Source: Pseudomonas silesiensis (GTDB lineage: Bacteria; Pseudomonadota; Gammaproteobacteria; Pseudomonadales; Pseudomonadaceae). From it: DNA of 64,000 nt. This document shows, piece after piece, positions 53,387 through 62,829 of this stretch. The stretch's first letter is position 1. Each line of letters opens with the position of its first letter. Location: assembly GCF_001661075.1 (NCBI RefSeq), contig NZ_CP014870.1, positions 2,190,501 through 2,254,500 on the forward strand. Direction: 5' to 3'. The position numbers and the translations under genes were made by a program. The notes beneath the pieces are model-generated. The model saw only the letters and a program-made list of their open reading frames with translations. It was not told where the DNA came from and searched no databases.

Positions 53387-54238
53387 ATGAAGACGATCTG
53401 GAAGGCGATGTTCGTGTTACTGATGGTGATCGGCTCTATTTTGCCGGTGCAGGCCGAAGAAAAAAGTATCACGATGGGCACGATGGCATGGGAAGACATG
53501 TCGCCAATGGCTTTGATTACTAAAAAAGTTTTGGAAGATCAAGGTTATACCGTAAAGCTTACGGAGTTCTCGGAGTGGGGTATTGCCTATGCAGCTCTGG
53601 GAAAAGGTGACATCCAGCTGTTGGTTTCTCAAATTAACTATCTTGCTCAGGACTATTGGAACAAGAGCAAAAATCGCCTTGAAAGAATCTCGCCTGTTTC
53701 TGATGGACTTTATCAAGGCATCGCAGTTCCAAAATACGTAACCATCGACTCCATTGACCAGCTCAACGATAACGCTGATAAATTTGGAGGCAGGATTATT
53801 GGCATCGAACCGGGCGCTGGTCTAATGCGTTCTGCCAGCGAAGCCGTCAAGAATTACAACTTGAAGCTTCAGTTGGTTGAAGGCAGCTCCGCTGCCATGA
53901 CCGCAGCACTGAAGTCAGCAGTCGATCGCAAAGAGTGGATTGCTGTAACCCTCTGGGATCCGTCCTGGATGTCCATGAAGTTTGACGTCAAATACCTTAA
54001 GGATCCAAAAGGGGTATTTCAGCCGTCACAGACCTATTACTGGATTGCACAAAAAGGCTTTTCCGAGAAGTACCCCCAAGCCCGGGAAGTCGTCGCCAGT
54101 ATTTTCATCCCTATTACTGATATCCGGGCCATTAACGGTGAAATCAACGAAGGAAAATCGGTTGATGAGGCAGTCAAATCCTGGATTGCAAAAAATAGTG
54201 ATTTGATTGGGCGTTGGGAAAATAACAAAAAATACTAA
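53387..54238 (+). CDS. Glycine-betaine-type ABC substrate-binding protein (OpuAC-like)
   Basis: 283 residues. Signal peptide MKTIWKAMFVLLMVIGSILP-VQA, then a compact two-lobe receptor: ITMGTMAWEDMSPMALITKK, GIEPGAGLMRSASEAV, VTLWDPSWMSMKF and QTYYWIAQKGF give several tryptophans/tyrosines for a quaternary-ammonium cage. Shorter than ProX and lacking its GCNPGWGCE block, so of the OpuAC branch. First gene of a complete importer following the catabolic genes; hydroxyproline betaine or proline betaine is the inferred ligand. Confidence 0.9.
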   Translation: MKTIWKAMFVLLMVIGSILPVQAEEKSITMGTMAWEDMSPMALITKKVLEDQGYTVKLTEFSEWGIAYAALGKGDIQLLVSQINYLAQDYWNKSKNRLERISPVSDGLYQGIAVPKYVTIDSIDQLNDNADKFGGRIIGIEPGAGLMRSASEAVKNYNLKLQLVEGSSAAMTAALKSAVDRKEWIAVTLWDPSWMSMKFDVKYLKDPKGVFQPSQTYYWIAQKGFSEKYPQAREVVASIFIPITDIRAINGEINEGKSVDEAVKSWIAKNSDLIGRWENNKKY

Positions 54239-54304
54239 TGCGCTATTTATTCAGCTGCCGAACTTGAAACAACAATACCTGATAACAGGTTCGATAGGAT
54301 TGCC

Positions 54305-55423
54305 ATGATGACTCCAAAGTTAGACGTTAATGATGTGCTGGTAAGCTGCCAGTCGGTCTGGAAAATTTTCGGTGAGAATTCTGCAGCGGCGATGAAAGCC
54401 GTCGTCGAAAGAGGCCTGACCAAGAAGCAGATTCTTCAGGACTATAGCTGCGTCGTCGGCGTGTCTGATGTCAACCTGGAGGTTCGCCGTGGTGAGATTT
54501 TCTGCATCATGGGCCTGTCCGGCAGCGGTAAATCCACGCTGATTCGCTTGCTTAATAAACTGATCACACCCAGTTCTGGCAAGGTGCTGGTCAATGGCCG
54601 CGAGCTGTCATCGCTGAGCGCTGCTGAATTGCGAGCGGTACGAGCGCGGCAAATTGGCATGGTGTTTCAGAGCGTAGCGTTGTTGCCTCATCGTACCGTG
54701 CTGGAGAACACCGCCTTTGGGCTGGAAGTACAGGGCGTTGCCAAAGCTGAGCGATTGAAGATAGCCGAGGCAGCGTTGACCAAGGTCGGTCTGGCTGACT
54801 GGATTCAGCGATACCCTGACGAGCTGTCCGGCGGAATGCAGCAGCGCGTGGGCCTGGCCCGTGCGCTTGCGGCTGACCCGGAAGTGATCCTGATGGATGA
54901 ACCTTTCAGTGCACTTGATCCGCTGATACGTCGTCAACTGCAGGACGAGTTCCGCCAGCTGACAAAAGAGTTGGGCAAGTCAGCGGTCTTTATTACCCAC
55001 GACCTGGATGAGGCAATCCGAATCGGTGATCGTATCGCGATCATGAAAGACGGGATGATAATACAGGTGGGGACGGCTGAAGAAATCGTGCTGAATCCAG
55101 CCGATGACTACGTAGCTGAGTTCGTTGCGGGCATATCGAGGCTTCACCTGGTCAAAGCCAATTCGGTGATGTCGCCCGTTTCGCTCTACAAGGCGGCACA
55201 TCCCAACGTTGATGTCAGTCGACTGCCCACTACACATCCAGACGCCGATCTTGATCATGTCATCGGTCTTGCTGTGGCTAATGATCGCGATGCGATTGCC
55301 GTCATTGATGCCGGTATTGTTGCAGGTGTAATCACCCTGCGCGATTTGCTTAGAGGCGTACAGGGGACTGCTAACGAGTATGCACTTTCGGCCGGTCAAC
55401 CGCTGGCGGAGGTCTCGTCATGA
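54305..55423 (+). CDS. Betaine-type ABC transporter ATP-binding protein with CBS domains
   Basis: 372 residues. Walker [10 protein letters not shown] at 70-78, [31 protein letters not shown] and a normal H-loop. The N-terminal 50 residues (MKAVVERGLTKKQILQDYSC) are the ProV-type extension. The C-terminal ~110 residues form CBS-like repeats (VIGLAVANDRDAIAVIDAGI, VAGVITLRDLL), which in OpuA/ProU sense ionic strength. Stop overlaps the first permease (ATGA). Confidence 0.93.
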   Translation: MMTPKLDVNDVLVSCQSVWKIFGENSAAAMKAVVERGLTKKQILQDYSCVVGVSDVNLEVRRGEIFCIMGLSGSGKSTLIRLLNKLITPSSGKVLVNGRELSSLSAAELRAVRARQIGMVFQSVALLPHRTVLENTAFGLEVQGVAKAERLKIAEAALTKVGLADWIQRYPDELSGGMQQRVGLARALAADPEVILMDEPFSALDPLIRRQLQDEFRQLTKELGKSAVFITHDLDEAIRIGDRIAIMKDGMIIQVGTAEEIVLNPADDYVAEFVAGISRLHLVKANSVMSPVSLYKAAHPNVDVSRLPTTHPDADLDHVIGLAVANDRDAIAVIDAGIVAGVITLRDLLRGVQGTANEYALSAGQPLAEVSS

Positions 55424-56268
55424 ACCTGGAAAATTTTCCCGGCAGCTTTGATTCGACCGTAGACACTGGACTGCAATGGCTTTCCGACAACGGGTCGGGG
55501 CTGTTCGACGCAGTAAACGACGTTCTGAAAAGTATCTACGAAAGCCTCCTATGGGTATTCAATCTACCGCCTTATTATGTTGTTGCAGCGCTTATCGCGT
55601 TGCTGGGCTGGCGGCTTGCCGGACCACGCTTCGCCGTTGCGGCATTGTTGGGAATGCTGTTCTGCGCCTTTATCGGCTTGTGGCCAGAAACCATGGGCAC
55701 TTTGGCACTGGTCGTCGTAGCGACGTTGATGGCACTCGTGGTAGCCATTCCACTGGGTGTGGTAGCTGGACTGCTTCCGGCGATGGATCGCATGATCGAG
55801 CCCACTCTCGATCTGATCCAGACCATGCCGCCGTACATCTACCTGCTACCCGCCATCGCGCTTTTAGGCTACGGCACAGGTACGGCTTTGATCGCGACGT
55901 TCATTGTGGCGTTGCCGCCGGCGTTTCGCCTTACATCACTGGGCATCCGGATGACGCCGAATGAGTTCATCGAACTTGGCAATGCAAGTGGCGTTACTGG
56001 CTGGCAGATGTTCTTGAAGATTCGCCTGCCATTTGCAATGCCGAGCATCATGGCCGGCATCAATCAAAGTCTCATGATGGCTTTTGGCATGGTGGTCATC
56101 GCTGGCATCGTTGGCTCCGGCGGTCTGGGTGAGACCATCTACGGGGCAATCCGCACGCTCAATATCGCTCAATCGATCAACGCTGCTATCGCAATTGTGA
56201 TTCTGACTATGGTGCTTGACCGTCTGGCGCAGAGCGCTGCGGCTTCGCAAGAGGGCAAACGATCATGA
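55420..56268 (+). CDS. Betaine-type ABC transporter permease 1
   Basis: 282 residues; ProW-like with six or seven membrane segments after a 50-residue periplasmic/amphipathic N-terminus. TMPPYIYLLPAIALLGYGTG and the EAA-type loop FIELGNASGVTGWQMFLKIR are visible, then GSGGLGETIYGAI. Overlaps both its neighbours by 4 bases, indicating translational coupling. With the second permease it would form a heterodimer, unlike the single-permease importer in region 1. Confidence 0.92.
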   Translation: MNLENFPGSFDSTVDTGLQWLSDNGSGLFDAVNDVLKSIYESLLWVFNLPPYYVVAALIALLGWRLAGPRFAVAALLGMLFCAFIGLWPETMGTLALVVVATLMALVVAIPLGVVAGLLPAMDRMIEPTLDLIQTMPPYIYLLPAIALLGYGTGTALIATFIVALPPAFRLTSLGIRMTPNEFIELGNASGVTGWQMFLKIRLPFAMPSIMAGINQSLMMAFGMVVIAGIVGSGGLGETIYGAIRTLNIAQSINAAIAIVILTMVLDRLAQSAAASQEGKRS

Positions 56269-57119
56269 GCGAACCGCTAATTCAATTTTCCCCCGGGAAA
56301 TACATTGCCCCGTTCGTGGACTGGTTCAATACCAATCTGCATGTTGTGTCTAAAGCTATAAGTGTGGCAGTAGAAGCCAGCTTGCGAGCAATTGAAGGTG
56401 CACTACTGGCATTGCCGCCATTGGCAGTTATCGCCATCGTTGCCATCGCTGTCGCGCTGATTGCACGTGTGCGCGTCGCGGTGCTGGCGGCGGTGATGTT
56501 GGGATATTGCCTGATTTCCGGCCTTTGGATCGCTTCCATGCAAACCATAGCGCTGGTATCTGTGGCTGTACTCATCTCAGTATCAATCGCGTTTCCACTT
56601 GGCATTCTCGCTTCCCGGGTCAAGCGTTTCGATGAAGCCGTACGGCCGGTGCTCGACGTAATGCAGACCGTTCCACCATGGGTCTACCTGATCCCGGCGG
56701 TAATGATTTTCAGCCTCGGCCGCGTCCCCGCCATCATCGCCACTGTGGTTTACGGAATTCCTCCTATGCTGCGGTTAACCACACTGGCGCTTAAACAAGT
56801 GCCAAGGGAAATGATCGAGCTGGGGAACGCCATGGGGGCAACAAAAAGGGCGATTCTTTTCAAGATCGAGATTCCATTGGCCACCCCTACGTTAATGGTG
56901 GGATTGAACCAATGCATTTTGTTGTCATTAGCAATGGTTGTTCTCGCGGGTCTGGTAGGCGCTGGAGGTTTGGGCGCTGAGGTAACGCGAGGACTCACTC
57001 GTATGGAAATGGGCCTTGGCCTGAGGGCAGGGCTGGCGATCGTAGCTGTAGCGTTACTTTTAGATCGTGTAAGCCGTGGGTTGCTAAACCGCAATAATCG
57101 ACCCTTGGCGGCACGTTGA
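56265..57119 (+). CDS. Betaine-type ABC transporter permease 2
   Basis: 284 residues, homologous to permease 1: TVPPWVYLIPAVMIFSLGRV, EAA loop MIELGNAMGATKRAILFKIE, GAGGLGAEVTRGL. It starts at ATGA overlapping permease 1 and ends the operon. Heterodimeric permeases are known in several choline/betaine importers of rhizobia and Pseudomonas. Confidence 0.92.
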   Translation: MSEPLIQFSPGKYIAPFVDWFNTNLHVVSKAISVAVEASLRAIEGALLALPPLAVIAIVAIAVALIARVRVAVLAAVMLGYCLISGLWIASMQTIALVSVAVLISVSIAFPLGILASRVKRFDEAVRPVLDVMQTVPPWVYLIPAVMIFSLGRVPAIIATVVYGIPPMLRLTTLALKQVPREMIELGNAMGATKRAILFKIEIPLATPTLMVGLNQCILLSLAMVVLAGLVGAGGLGAEVTRGLTRMEMGLGLRAGLAIVAVALLLDRVSRGLLNRNNRPLAAR

Positions 57120-57285
57120 CTTGACCTGCAGGGTTGTGCCTTAGCGCTGAATCAGCCCACGCCCATGCGCGGGCACGCGCTATTCATCGGATCCGCAAAA
57201 ACGTTCCTTGCTGTAGTTGTTCATAGCCGCTAATAGTTAGTAGTAGTTAGAGTGGTTCGACGGTGAATTCGAAGAGGACGTGATG

Positions 57286-57525
57286 ATGGCCTTGAGATTC
57301 GGTGTTGTTCCTGCATTACCCACGGATTCTGAATCCGTGCACAACGGAACGCGCTCTTATTGTAAAAACGCGAGTGTAGGTTTTAACCTCTACGACAACG
57401 AAAAAAAGCTGCGGCTGCCGACCACCTATGAGACCCGGGCAGAAGCCGAGTATGAGTGCCAGCGGCGCAACATGGAGCGGCTTCAAATCGTCCATTCGGA
57501 ACGGGACGCGCAGCTCGGTCAATAA
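57286..57525 (+). CDS. Small conserved hypothetical protein, copy 1
   Basis: 79 residues (MALRFGVVPALPTDSES...). AAGAGG stands 8 bases ahead of ATG 57286; ATG 57283 and GTG 57280 are in frame. Contains SYCKNASVGFNLYDNEKKLR and a basic helix (TRAEAEYECQRRNMERLQIV). It is a paralogue of the protein at 60707, about three quarters identical by eye, and shares its upstream sequence. No recognised family. Confidence 0.65.
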   Translation: MALRFGVVPALPTDSESVHNGTRSYCKNASVGFNLYDNEKKLRLPTTYETRAEAEYECQRRNMERLQIVHSERDAQLGQ

Positions 57526-57538
57526 ACGCTCAACGGGC

Positions 57539-57677
57539 CGGAAGAATCTTGATTTCCCTGGCCTCGAGCGATTGTTGACAGGCTCGATACTGACCGGGCG
57601 TCATGCCGAACCAGCGCAGGCAAGCCTTGTGAAAACTGCTGTGGTCGTGGAAGCCGAGCAGGTAAGTCACGTGCTAC
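57539..57677 (-). pseudogene. Truncated AraC regulator (3' end only)
   Basis: Minus-strand translation matches the last ~43 residues of the intact AraC protein at 61006 (HVTYLLGFHDHSSFHKACLR, then WFGMTPGQYRACQ), with only a few base differences. The rest of the gene is missing; at 57678 the sequence changes to a DUF3597 remnant. A relic of the segmental duplication. Confidence 0.88.
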
Positions 57678-58057
57678 ACGCAGCGTCGCCAGCCGAGGCC
57701 GCTCCTACTGCTCCTACCGCCGGTGCTTCCCCCCGTTGCACCACAGACCTCGACCCCGACGGCTGCGATCAGTGAAGTCGACGTCGCCTCGAAACTGGAA
57801 GCCTTGGCCAGTCAGCAAGGCGAGCAGCTCAATTGGCGCACCTCGATTGTAGATTTGCTCAAACTGTTGAACATCGACAGTAGCCTGGCTGCGCGTAAAG
57901 AACTTGCTACAGAGATGCCTTACACAGGCTCTACTGACGATTCGGCAGCGATGAACATCTGGCTCCATTCAGCGGTTATGGAAAAGCTGGCTGAAAATGG
58001 CGGGAAGGTTCCTGGGGATCCATTGAATAAGAATCATTTTACCTGGGTACAAATCCT
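57678..58057 (+). pseudogene. DUF3597 gene remnant with frameshift
   Basis: From about 57780 the frame starting at 57723 gives EVDVASKLEALASQQGEQLN, WRTSIVDLLKLLNIDSSLAA, RKELATEMPYTGSTDDSAAM, NIWLHSAVMEKLAENGGKVP, the DUF3597 domain nearly to its end. The preceding Ala/Pro-rich linker (HAASPAEAAPTAPTAGASP) is in a different frame, so a frameshift lies near 57725. The N-terminal IFG-type start is absent, replaced by the AraC fragment, and the C-terminus runs on into unrelated codons. Confidence 0.8.
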
Positions 58058-58178
58058 GCGCTGGTGCCTACCGTGTTTACGGGCTGATAACCTACGGACG
58101 ACGGTACGCACCTATCGACGCTGTAAGGTCAAAAAAAACACTGCCCCATCATTGAGTCGCTCATCATCGGAGCACTAA

Positions 58179-58515
58179 CGATTTCGTCCTCGTTATTTCG
58201 TTGAATAGAGATTCGCATCAGCCGACTTTAACAAAGGGGCTGGCGTCGCTTCTTCGATGCTCGGCGGGCTTATAGTAATGAATGCAATCGCAGTTACCTT
58301 TCCCAACGGCGACTCGGGACGCCGGGTCTCAGCTTGTTTATAGCTTTTGCGATCACACTTTTTACGCTTTCTTTACGGTAGTTTTTTTTACCCGCAACGA
58401 TACTGGTCGCGTTTATTAGATCGTCCAGAAGCCCTTCATCTCCACGGGCCCTGGAAAATCGTATTGTCCAGGGATGGCATGCACTTTCTCCCCAGCAACC
58501 TGAGAGAAGCGACCC
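58179..58515. other. 337-base gap upstream of kup
   Basis: No supported gene on the + strand. A weak CCCTGG/CCAGGG inverted repeat lies at 58449-58473. A minus-strand open frame (58294-58554) overlaps the kup start and is judged unlikely. The promoter and leader of kup should be here. Confidence 0.4.
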
Positions 58516-60417
58516 TTGAGTGAAACAGCGACCGTTGTACATGAAGACTCCCAATCCAAATCCTCAGGTGTGGGCTTGCTTGTTGCTGCTGTCGGAGTGG
58601 TCTACGGGGACATAGGTACCAGCCCTTTGTACACGCTCAAAGAAGTATTTTCCGGCCACTATGGAGTCCAGGTAAATCACGACGGGGTGCTGGGCATTTT
58701 GTCGCTGATTTTTTGGTCACTGATCTGGGTTGTCTCGATCAAATACGTGCTGTTCATCCTTCGCGCCAATAACCAAGGGGAAGGCGGCATTATGGCGTTG
58801 ACGGCGTTAGCCCGCCGAGCGGCAGCACCTTATCCGCACATGAGCAAGGTGCTGGTATTGCTCGGCCTGTTCGGTGCAGCACTTTTTTACGGGGATAGCA
58901 TGATCACCCCAGCTATTTCGGTGCTGTCTGCGGTTGAAGGATTACAGCTGGCATTTGACGGGATCGAGCACTGGGTCGTGCCGATTTCAGTAATCGTGCT
59001 GGTGGGACTGTTCCTTATTCAAAAACATGGCACGGCTCGCATCGGCATCCTGTTTGGCCCGGTCATGGTGCTGTGGTTTGTGGTGCTGGGTGCGCTCGGG
59101 ATCTACGGTATTTTGCAGCGTCCCGAAGTGCTGCAAGCGCTCAACCCTGCTTGGGCAGTGCAGTTCTTTGTGGTTCATCCGGGAATGGGTGTGGCGATTT
59201 TGGGAGCTGTCGTGTTGGCATTGACTGGTGCAGAAGCACTGTATGCCGACATGGGCCACTTTGGTCGCAAACCGATTTCTCGTGCATGGTTCATTTTGGT
59301 GTTGCCGGGGCTGGTACTCAATTATTTTGGCCAAGGTGCCTTGATCCTGGAGAACCCGGAGGCTGTGCGCAATCCGTTTTATCTTCTTGCGCCTAACTGG
59401 GCACTGTTGCCGATGGTCGCGCTCTCCACCCTGGCCACCATCATTGCTTCTCAAGCCGTAATCTCCGGGGCTTTCTCACTGACGCGCCAGGCCATCCAGC
59501 TTGGGTACGTCCCTCGTATGTTTATCCAGCACACCTCCAGCCAGGAGCAGGGGCAGATTTACATCGGCACAGTTAACTGGGCACTGATGGTTGGCGTTGT
59601 GTTGCTTGTTATTGGCTTCGAGTCTTCCAGCGCCTTGGCGGCTGCTTATGGGGTTGCCGTGACAGGCACCATGTTGATCACAACCATCCTGTCTTCGGCT
59701 GTCGTCCTGCTCCTTTGGAAAATACCGCGCTGGTTGGCCATCCCGATGCTGCTCGGTTTTCTGCTGGTAGACAGCCTGTACTTTGCGGCCAATGCACCGA
59801 AGATTTTTCAGGGCGGTGCGTTCCCGGTCATTGCCGGGATTGCCCTGTTCATTTTGATGACGACCTGGAAGCGGGGTAGGAAGATCATTGTTGAGCGTTT
59901 GGATGAAACCGCGCTTCCTCTGCCATTGTTTATCAGCAGTCTCCGCTCACAGCCTCCGCATCGGGTGCAAGGCACGGCGGTTTTTCTGACGGCCAGGACT
60001 GATGCTGTACCTCATGCACTTCTGCACAACTTACTGCATAACCAAGTCTTGCATGAACAGGTGGTGCTGCTCACCGTGGTGTCTGAAGACAGCCCTCGCG
60101 TAAGTGCTGGCCAAAGGTTTGAGGTTGAAGCCTATGGTGAAGGCTTCTTCCGAGTCAGCCTCCACTTTGGCTTTATCGAAGAGCCAGATGTCCCTCTGGC
60201 GTTGAGTCTCTGTCATTTGGTTGAGCTGGATTTCAGTCCAATGCGCACAACCTATTTCTTGAGCCGAGAGACGGTCATCCCGACCAAACGCATTGGTATG
60301 GCGCGGTGGCGAGAGAGTTTGTTTGCGTTTCTGCTGAAGAACGCCAACAGCAACCTTAAGTATTTCAAATTGCCGCTGAACAGGGTGATTGAGCTAGGTA
60401 CTCAGGTGGAGATGTAA
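58516..60417 (+). CDS. kup: Low-affinity potassium transporter Kup
   Basis: 633 residues; start TTG 58516, the only start in frame before the first membrane helix, with AGAGAAG ahead. KUP signature: [20 protein letters not shown] near residue 30, [54 protein letters not shown], and [16 protein letters not shown]. Twelve hydrophobic helices, then a ~170-residue cytoplasmic C-terminal domain. Imports K+ with H+. It sits inside a duplicated segment, with an AraC remnant on one side and the intact AraC on the other, so it probably arrived with or after that duplication. Confidence 0.95.
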   Translation: MSETATVVHEDSQSKSSGVGLLVAAVGVVYGDIGTSPLYTLKEVFSGHYGVQVNHDGVLGILSLIFWSLIWVVSIKYVLFILRANNQGEGGIMALTALARRAAAPYPHMSKVLVLLGLFGAALFYGDSMITPAISVLSAVEGLQLAFDGIEHWVVPISVIVLVGLFLIQKHGTARIGILFGPVMVLWFVVLGALGIYGILQRPEVLQALNPAWAVQFFVVHPGMGVAILGAVVLALTGAEALYADMGHFGRKPISRAWFILVLPGLVLNYFGQGALILENPEAVRNPFYLLAPNWALLPMVALSTLATIIASQAVISGAFSLTRQAIQLGYVPRMFIQHTSSQEQGQIYIGTVNWALMVGVVLLVIGFESSSALAAAYGVAVTGTMLITTILSSAVVLLLWKIPRWLAIPMLLGFLLVDSLYFAANAPKIFQGGAFPVIAGIALFILMTTWKRGRKIIVERLDETALPLPLFISSLRSQPPHRVQGTAVFLTARTDAVPHALLHNLLHNQVLHEQVVLLTVVSEDSPRVSAGQRFEVEAYGEGFFRVSLHFGFIEEPDVPLALSLCHLVELDFSPMRTTYFLSRETVIPTKRIGMARWRESLFAFLLKNANSNLKYFKLPLNRVIELGTQVEM

Positions 60418-60706
60418 AAAGCCCGGCTTTCAACTGCCGCATAAAAGCGATTGGCGTCGTACAACCGGCAAAGCTGTCGCGCTCTGACTTTCGATTCAGC
60501 GGTTGGCATCGACCAGACCAGCCTCAATGAAGCCTACTGAACTCTCCATCGCCTGTGTTCAAGGTTTGCCCACGCAGCAAAAAGTGTTTAGCACAAATTT
60601 GAGCTATTCATCGGATCGCCAAGAGCGCTTCTTGCTGTAATGGTCCTTAGCCGCTAATAGTTAATTGTGCAAATGGCTCGACGGTGAATTCGAAGAGGAC
60701 GTGACG
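60418..60706. repeat. Intergenic region with right copy of the duplicated segment start
   Basis: From about 60604 it repeats the left copy (ATTCATCGGATC, CTTGCTGTA, CCGCTAATAGTTA). The 180 bases before that, after kup, show nothing recognisable. Confidence 0.6.
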
Positions 60707-60976
60707 GTGGCCATGAGATTCGGAGTTGTTCCTGCATTACCTACGGATGCGGAATCCATGCGCAACGGAACGCGCTCTTACTGTAAATCCGCGACCGTAG
60801 GTTTCAACCTCTACGACAATGAGAAAAAGTTGCGGCTGCAGACCACCTATCAGACCCGAGCAGAGGCCGAGTACGTGTGCCAGCGGCACAACATGGAACG
60901 GCTTCAAATTGTCCATTCAGAAAGGGAGGCGCGGCTCGGTCGATTGGCTCCCAATCTGATAAATTCTGTGGTTTAA
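60707..60976 (+). CDS. Small conserved hypothetical protein, copy 2
   Basis: 89 residues from GTG 60707, the codon equivalent to ATG 57286 of copy 1; AGAGG is 8 bases upstream, while ATG 60713 is a little far. Same SYCKSATVGFNLYDNEKKLR core and TRAEAEYVCQRHNMERLQIV helix, with a ten-residue C-terminal extension because the stop of copy 1 reads as CGA here. Function unknown; it is convergent with the AraC gene. Confidence 0.65.
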   Translation: MAMRFGVVPALPTDAESMRNGTRSYCKSATVGFNLYDNEKKLRLQTTYQTRAEAEYVCQRHNMERLQIVHSEREARLGRLAPNLINSVV

Positions 60977-61005
60977 CGCCTCCCTTAGTGGGCTAGAAGA
61001 ATCTT

Positions 61006-62040
61006 TTATTCCCTGGCCTCGAGCGATTCTTGACAGGCTCGATACTGACCGGGCGTCATGCCGAACCAGCGCAGGCAAGCCTTGTGAAAACTGCTGTGGT
61101 CGTGGAAGCCGAGCAGGTAAGTCACGTGCTGCATATTGAAATGGGAATGGCGCAGATAGAAGTCGGCCAGTTGCTGACGCATATGGTTCAGGATATTCGA
61201 GAACTGCGTGCCTGCCTTCTCCAGTGCCCGTTGCAATGTTCGCTTGCTGATACTCAGCGCGGCTGCAATCGATTCCATATTACATTGGCCCTGTCGTTGC
61301 GCCTGGCTCAGGCGTTCGGTGATCAGGGCACGAATCCTGCACACCACGGTGGAGTCATTCAGCAGGTCAAGCTGACCGTTGGCATAGCTTTCATGGAGCT
61401 TGGCCAATGGTTCGTTGGCCATGCTCGACGGACGCAGTAGCTCCTCGCCGTCGAACAGGATGCTGTCATAGGCGGCCCCGAAACGCAGCTCGCAGCCAAA
61501 CAGCTGTTGATGCTCATGGATGTCTTTGGGTTGGGGATAGCTGAATTCCACACTCAGCGGTTTCAGCGATTTGCTATCACTCAGCCAGCGGTAGGCACCT
61601 AGTAGGGCTGCGAGGCTGGCATCGGTGTACTGGCGGGGTTTGATCGAGCCGCGTTGATGGTGATCGAACGTGGCCAGGCGGTAATCCTGTTGTTCCTGGA
61701 CAACGAACAGGGTGAAACCTGTGCCGATCAACGGGCTGAAATGAGCCAGTCGTTCGAATGCATTTTTCAGGTTCGAACTGGACATCATGGTATAGCCGAC
61801 GATCTGGAACATGCCTGGATGGAAGTGCTCGGCCGTTTTCAAACCGATGTCTGGATCGCCGCAAGCCTGAGCAGCCAGATCCAACAGGCGGTAGATAGCG
61901 CTTCGTTCACAGAATGATCCCGAGATATCCGCGAGATTCCTGTCAAGTCCGGATTCCAGGCACAGACGATCGACATCCAATCCTTGCGCCGAAAGCATTT
62001 TCACCAGCACGCAGGCATAACCTGCACTCATTTTATACAT
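61006..62040 (-). CDS. AraC-family regulator (OruR/ArgR-like, Arabinose_bd domain)
   Basis: 344 residues. N-terminal AraC-binding domain type 2 (SAGYACVLVKMLSAQGLDVD, HPGMFQIVGYTMMSSSNLKN, HFSPLIGTGFTLFV) and C-terminal HTH pair (NMESIAAALSISKRTLQRAL, VTYLLGFHDHSSFHKACLRW, FGMTPGQYRA). Same architecture as OruR, VirF and MmsR-type regulators. Its 3' end is duplicated at 57539-57677. No divergent target is seen: the 209 bases upstream are empty, so it may control a distant gene. Confidence 0.88.
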   Translation of the reverse strand: MYKMSAGYACVLVKMLSAQGLDVDRLCLESGLDRNLADISGSFCERSAIYRLLDLAAQACGDPDIGLKTAEHFHPGMFQIVGYTMMSSSNLKNAFERLAHFSPLIGTGFTLFVVQEQQDYRLATFDHHQRGSIKPRQYTDASLAALLGAYRWLSDSKSLKPLSVEFSYPQPKDIHEHQQLFGCELRFGAAYDSILFDGEELLRPSSMANEPLAKLHESYANGQLDLLNDSTVVCRIRALITERLSQAQRQGQCNMESIAAALSISKRTLQRALEKAGTQFSNILNHMRQQLADFYLRHSHFNMQHVTYLLGFHDHSSFHKACLRWFGMTPGQYRACQESLEARE

Positions 62041-62249
62041 GACGATTCATCTCCCTGTTGAATCAGACATCCATGGCCCACTCAAGGCGCCAACGAGGAG
62101 TTGATGGCTGAGGTTCATGAGCTCGGTGCACCCGCAGCTCCACTCATTTGCAAGAGCAAAGGGACAGGGCTCTCATGTTCTTCCATCATCAATCGTAGCT
62201 GAAAATGCGCTGCTGGCAGGCCGTCGGGCACTCATAGAATGTCAAAACA

Positions 62250-62510
62250 TTACGAGCTGTTTTGCTGGGCCTCCATCTCTGCGCTGAGCATTCGAGTCCG
62301 GGTATGTTCGTGCTTTTGGACAAGGGAGAGGTACTCATCGACGTCTTCCTGCGTCCGATGCTCCTGCCCCAGGAGCGACTCGCTCAAAAAGTTGAATCGC
62401 ATGGATTCCTCGAGCGTCAGGCCAGCAAAGACTTCGTTGCCCTGATGGTCTTCACTGAGGGCGCGTATTTTCCTGAGGTACGTGCGCTGCATGTCCGTGA
62501 GCACAAGCAT
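62250..62510 (-). CDS. Small hypothetical helical protein
   Basis: 86 residues, MLVLTDMQRTYLRKIRALSE..., from ATG 62510 with a good AGGAGAT. Wholly helical and charged (EESMRFNFLSESLLGQEHRT, DVDEYLSLVQKHEHTRTRML). No recognised domain. The spacing and ribosome site make it likely real. Confidence 0.6.
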   Translation of the reverse strand: MLVLTDMQRTYLRKIRALSEDHQGNEVFAGLTLEESMRFNFLSESLLGQEHRTQEDVDEYLSLVQKHEHTRTRMLSAEMEAQQNSS

Positions 62511-62829
62511 TTGGATCTCCTGTCAATTGCCACTGCGAAGCTGTGCCGCAATGCGCAGAGGTGGTCGCCCAATTTTTTAGGGCTGCTTGTATGGGGGCAG
62601 CAGCGCTTGAAAGTTCCATCCCGGATTTCATCGGTGAAGAAGCGCCTGTCCGAACGGATTTGCCAGGACCAATGGCTTGTTTCCGTCTGCCTCTGTCGGG
62701 CATTCACGCACAATCCTAGACAATTATTAGAAACTTTACAGAACGTAGGAGGGGGCGCAGACCCTTGATAGACGACGCATCCCCTTCTCAAGATGCTGCC
62801 TGCCTCTGAAGACGGCGGTCTCTGTTTGC
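62511..62829. other. 319-base gap
   Basis: No convincing gene, repeat or hairpin. The overlapping open frames are rich in Arg, Ser and Cys without family resemblance. Confidence 0.4.

Larger units (their letters stand above)
57190..57677. repeat. Segmental duplication, left copy
   Basis: This stretch is repeated at about 60604-61131. Shared blocks run from ATTCATCGGATC and CCGCTAATAGTTA, through a small gene, to the 3' end of an AraC gene ending GTAAGTCACGTGCT. Identity is moderate in the small gene but nearly complete over the last ~130 bases. The left copy stops abruptly at 57677. Confidence 0.9.

Noticed and set aside
58294..58554. 86-residue minus-strand open frame upstream of kup
   Set aside because: Composition is partly protein-like, but it overlaps the kup start, has no good ribosome site and matches no family I know.
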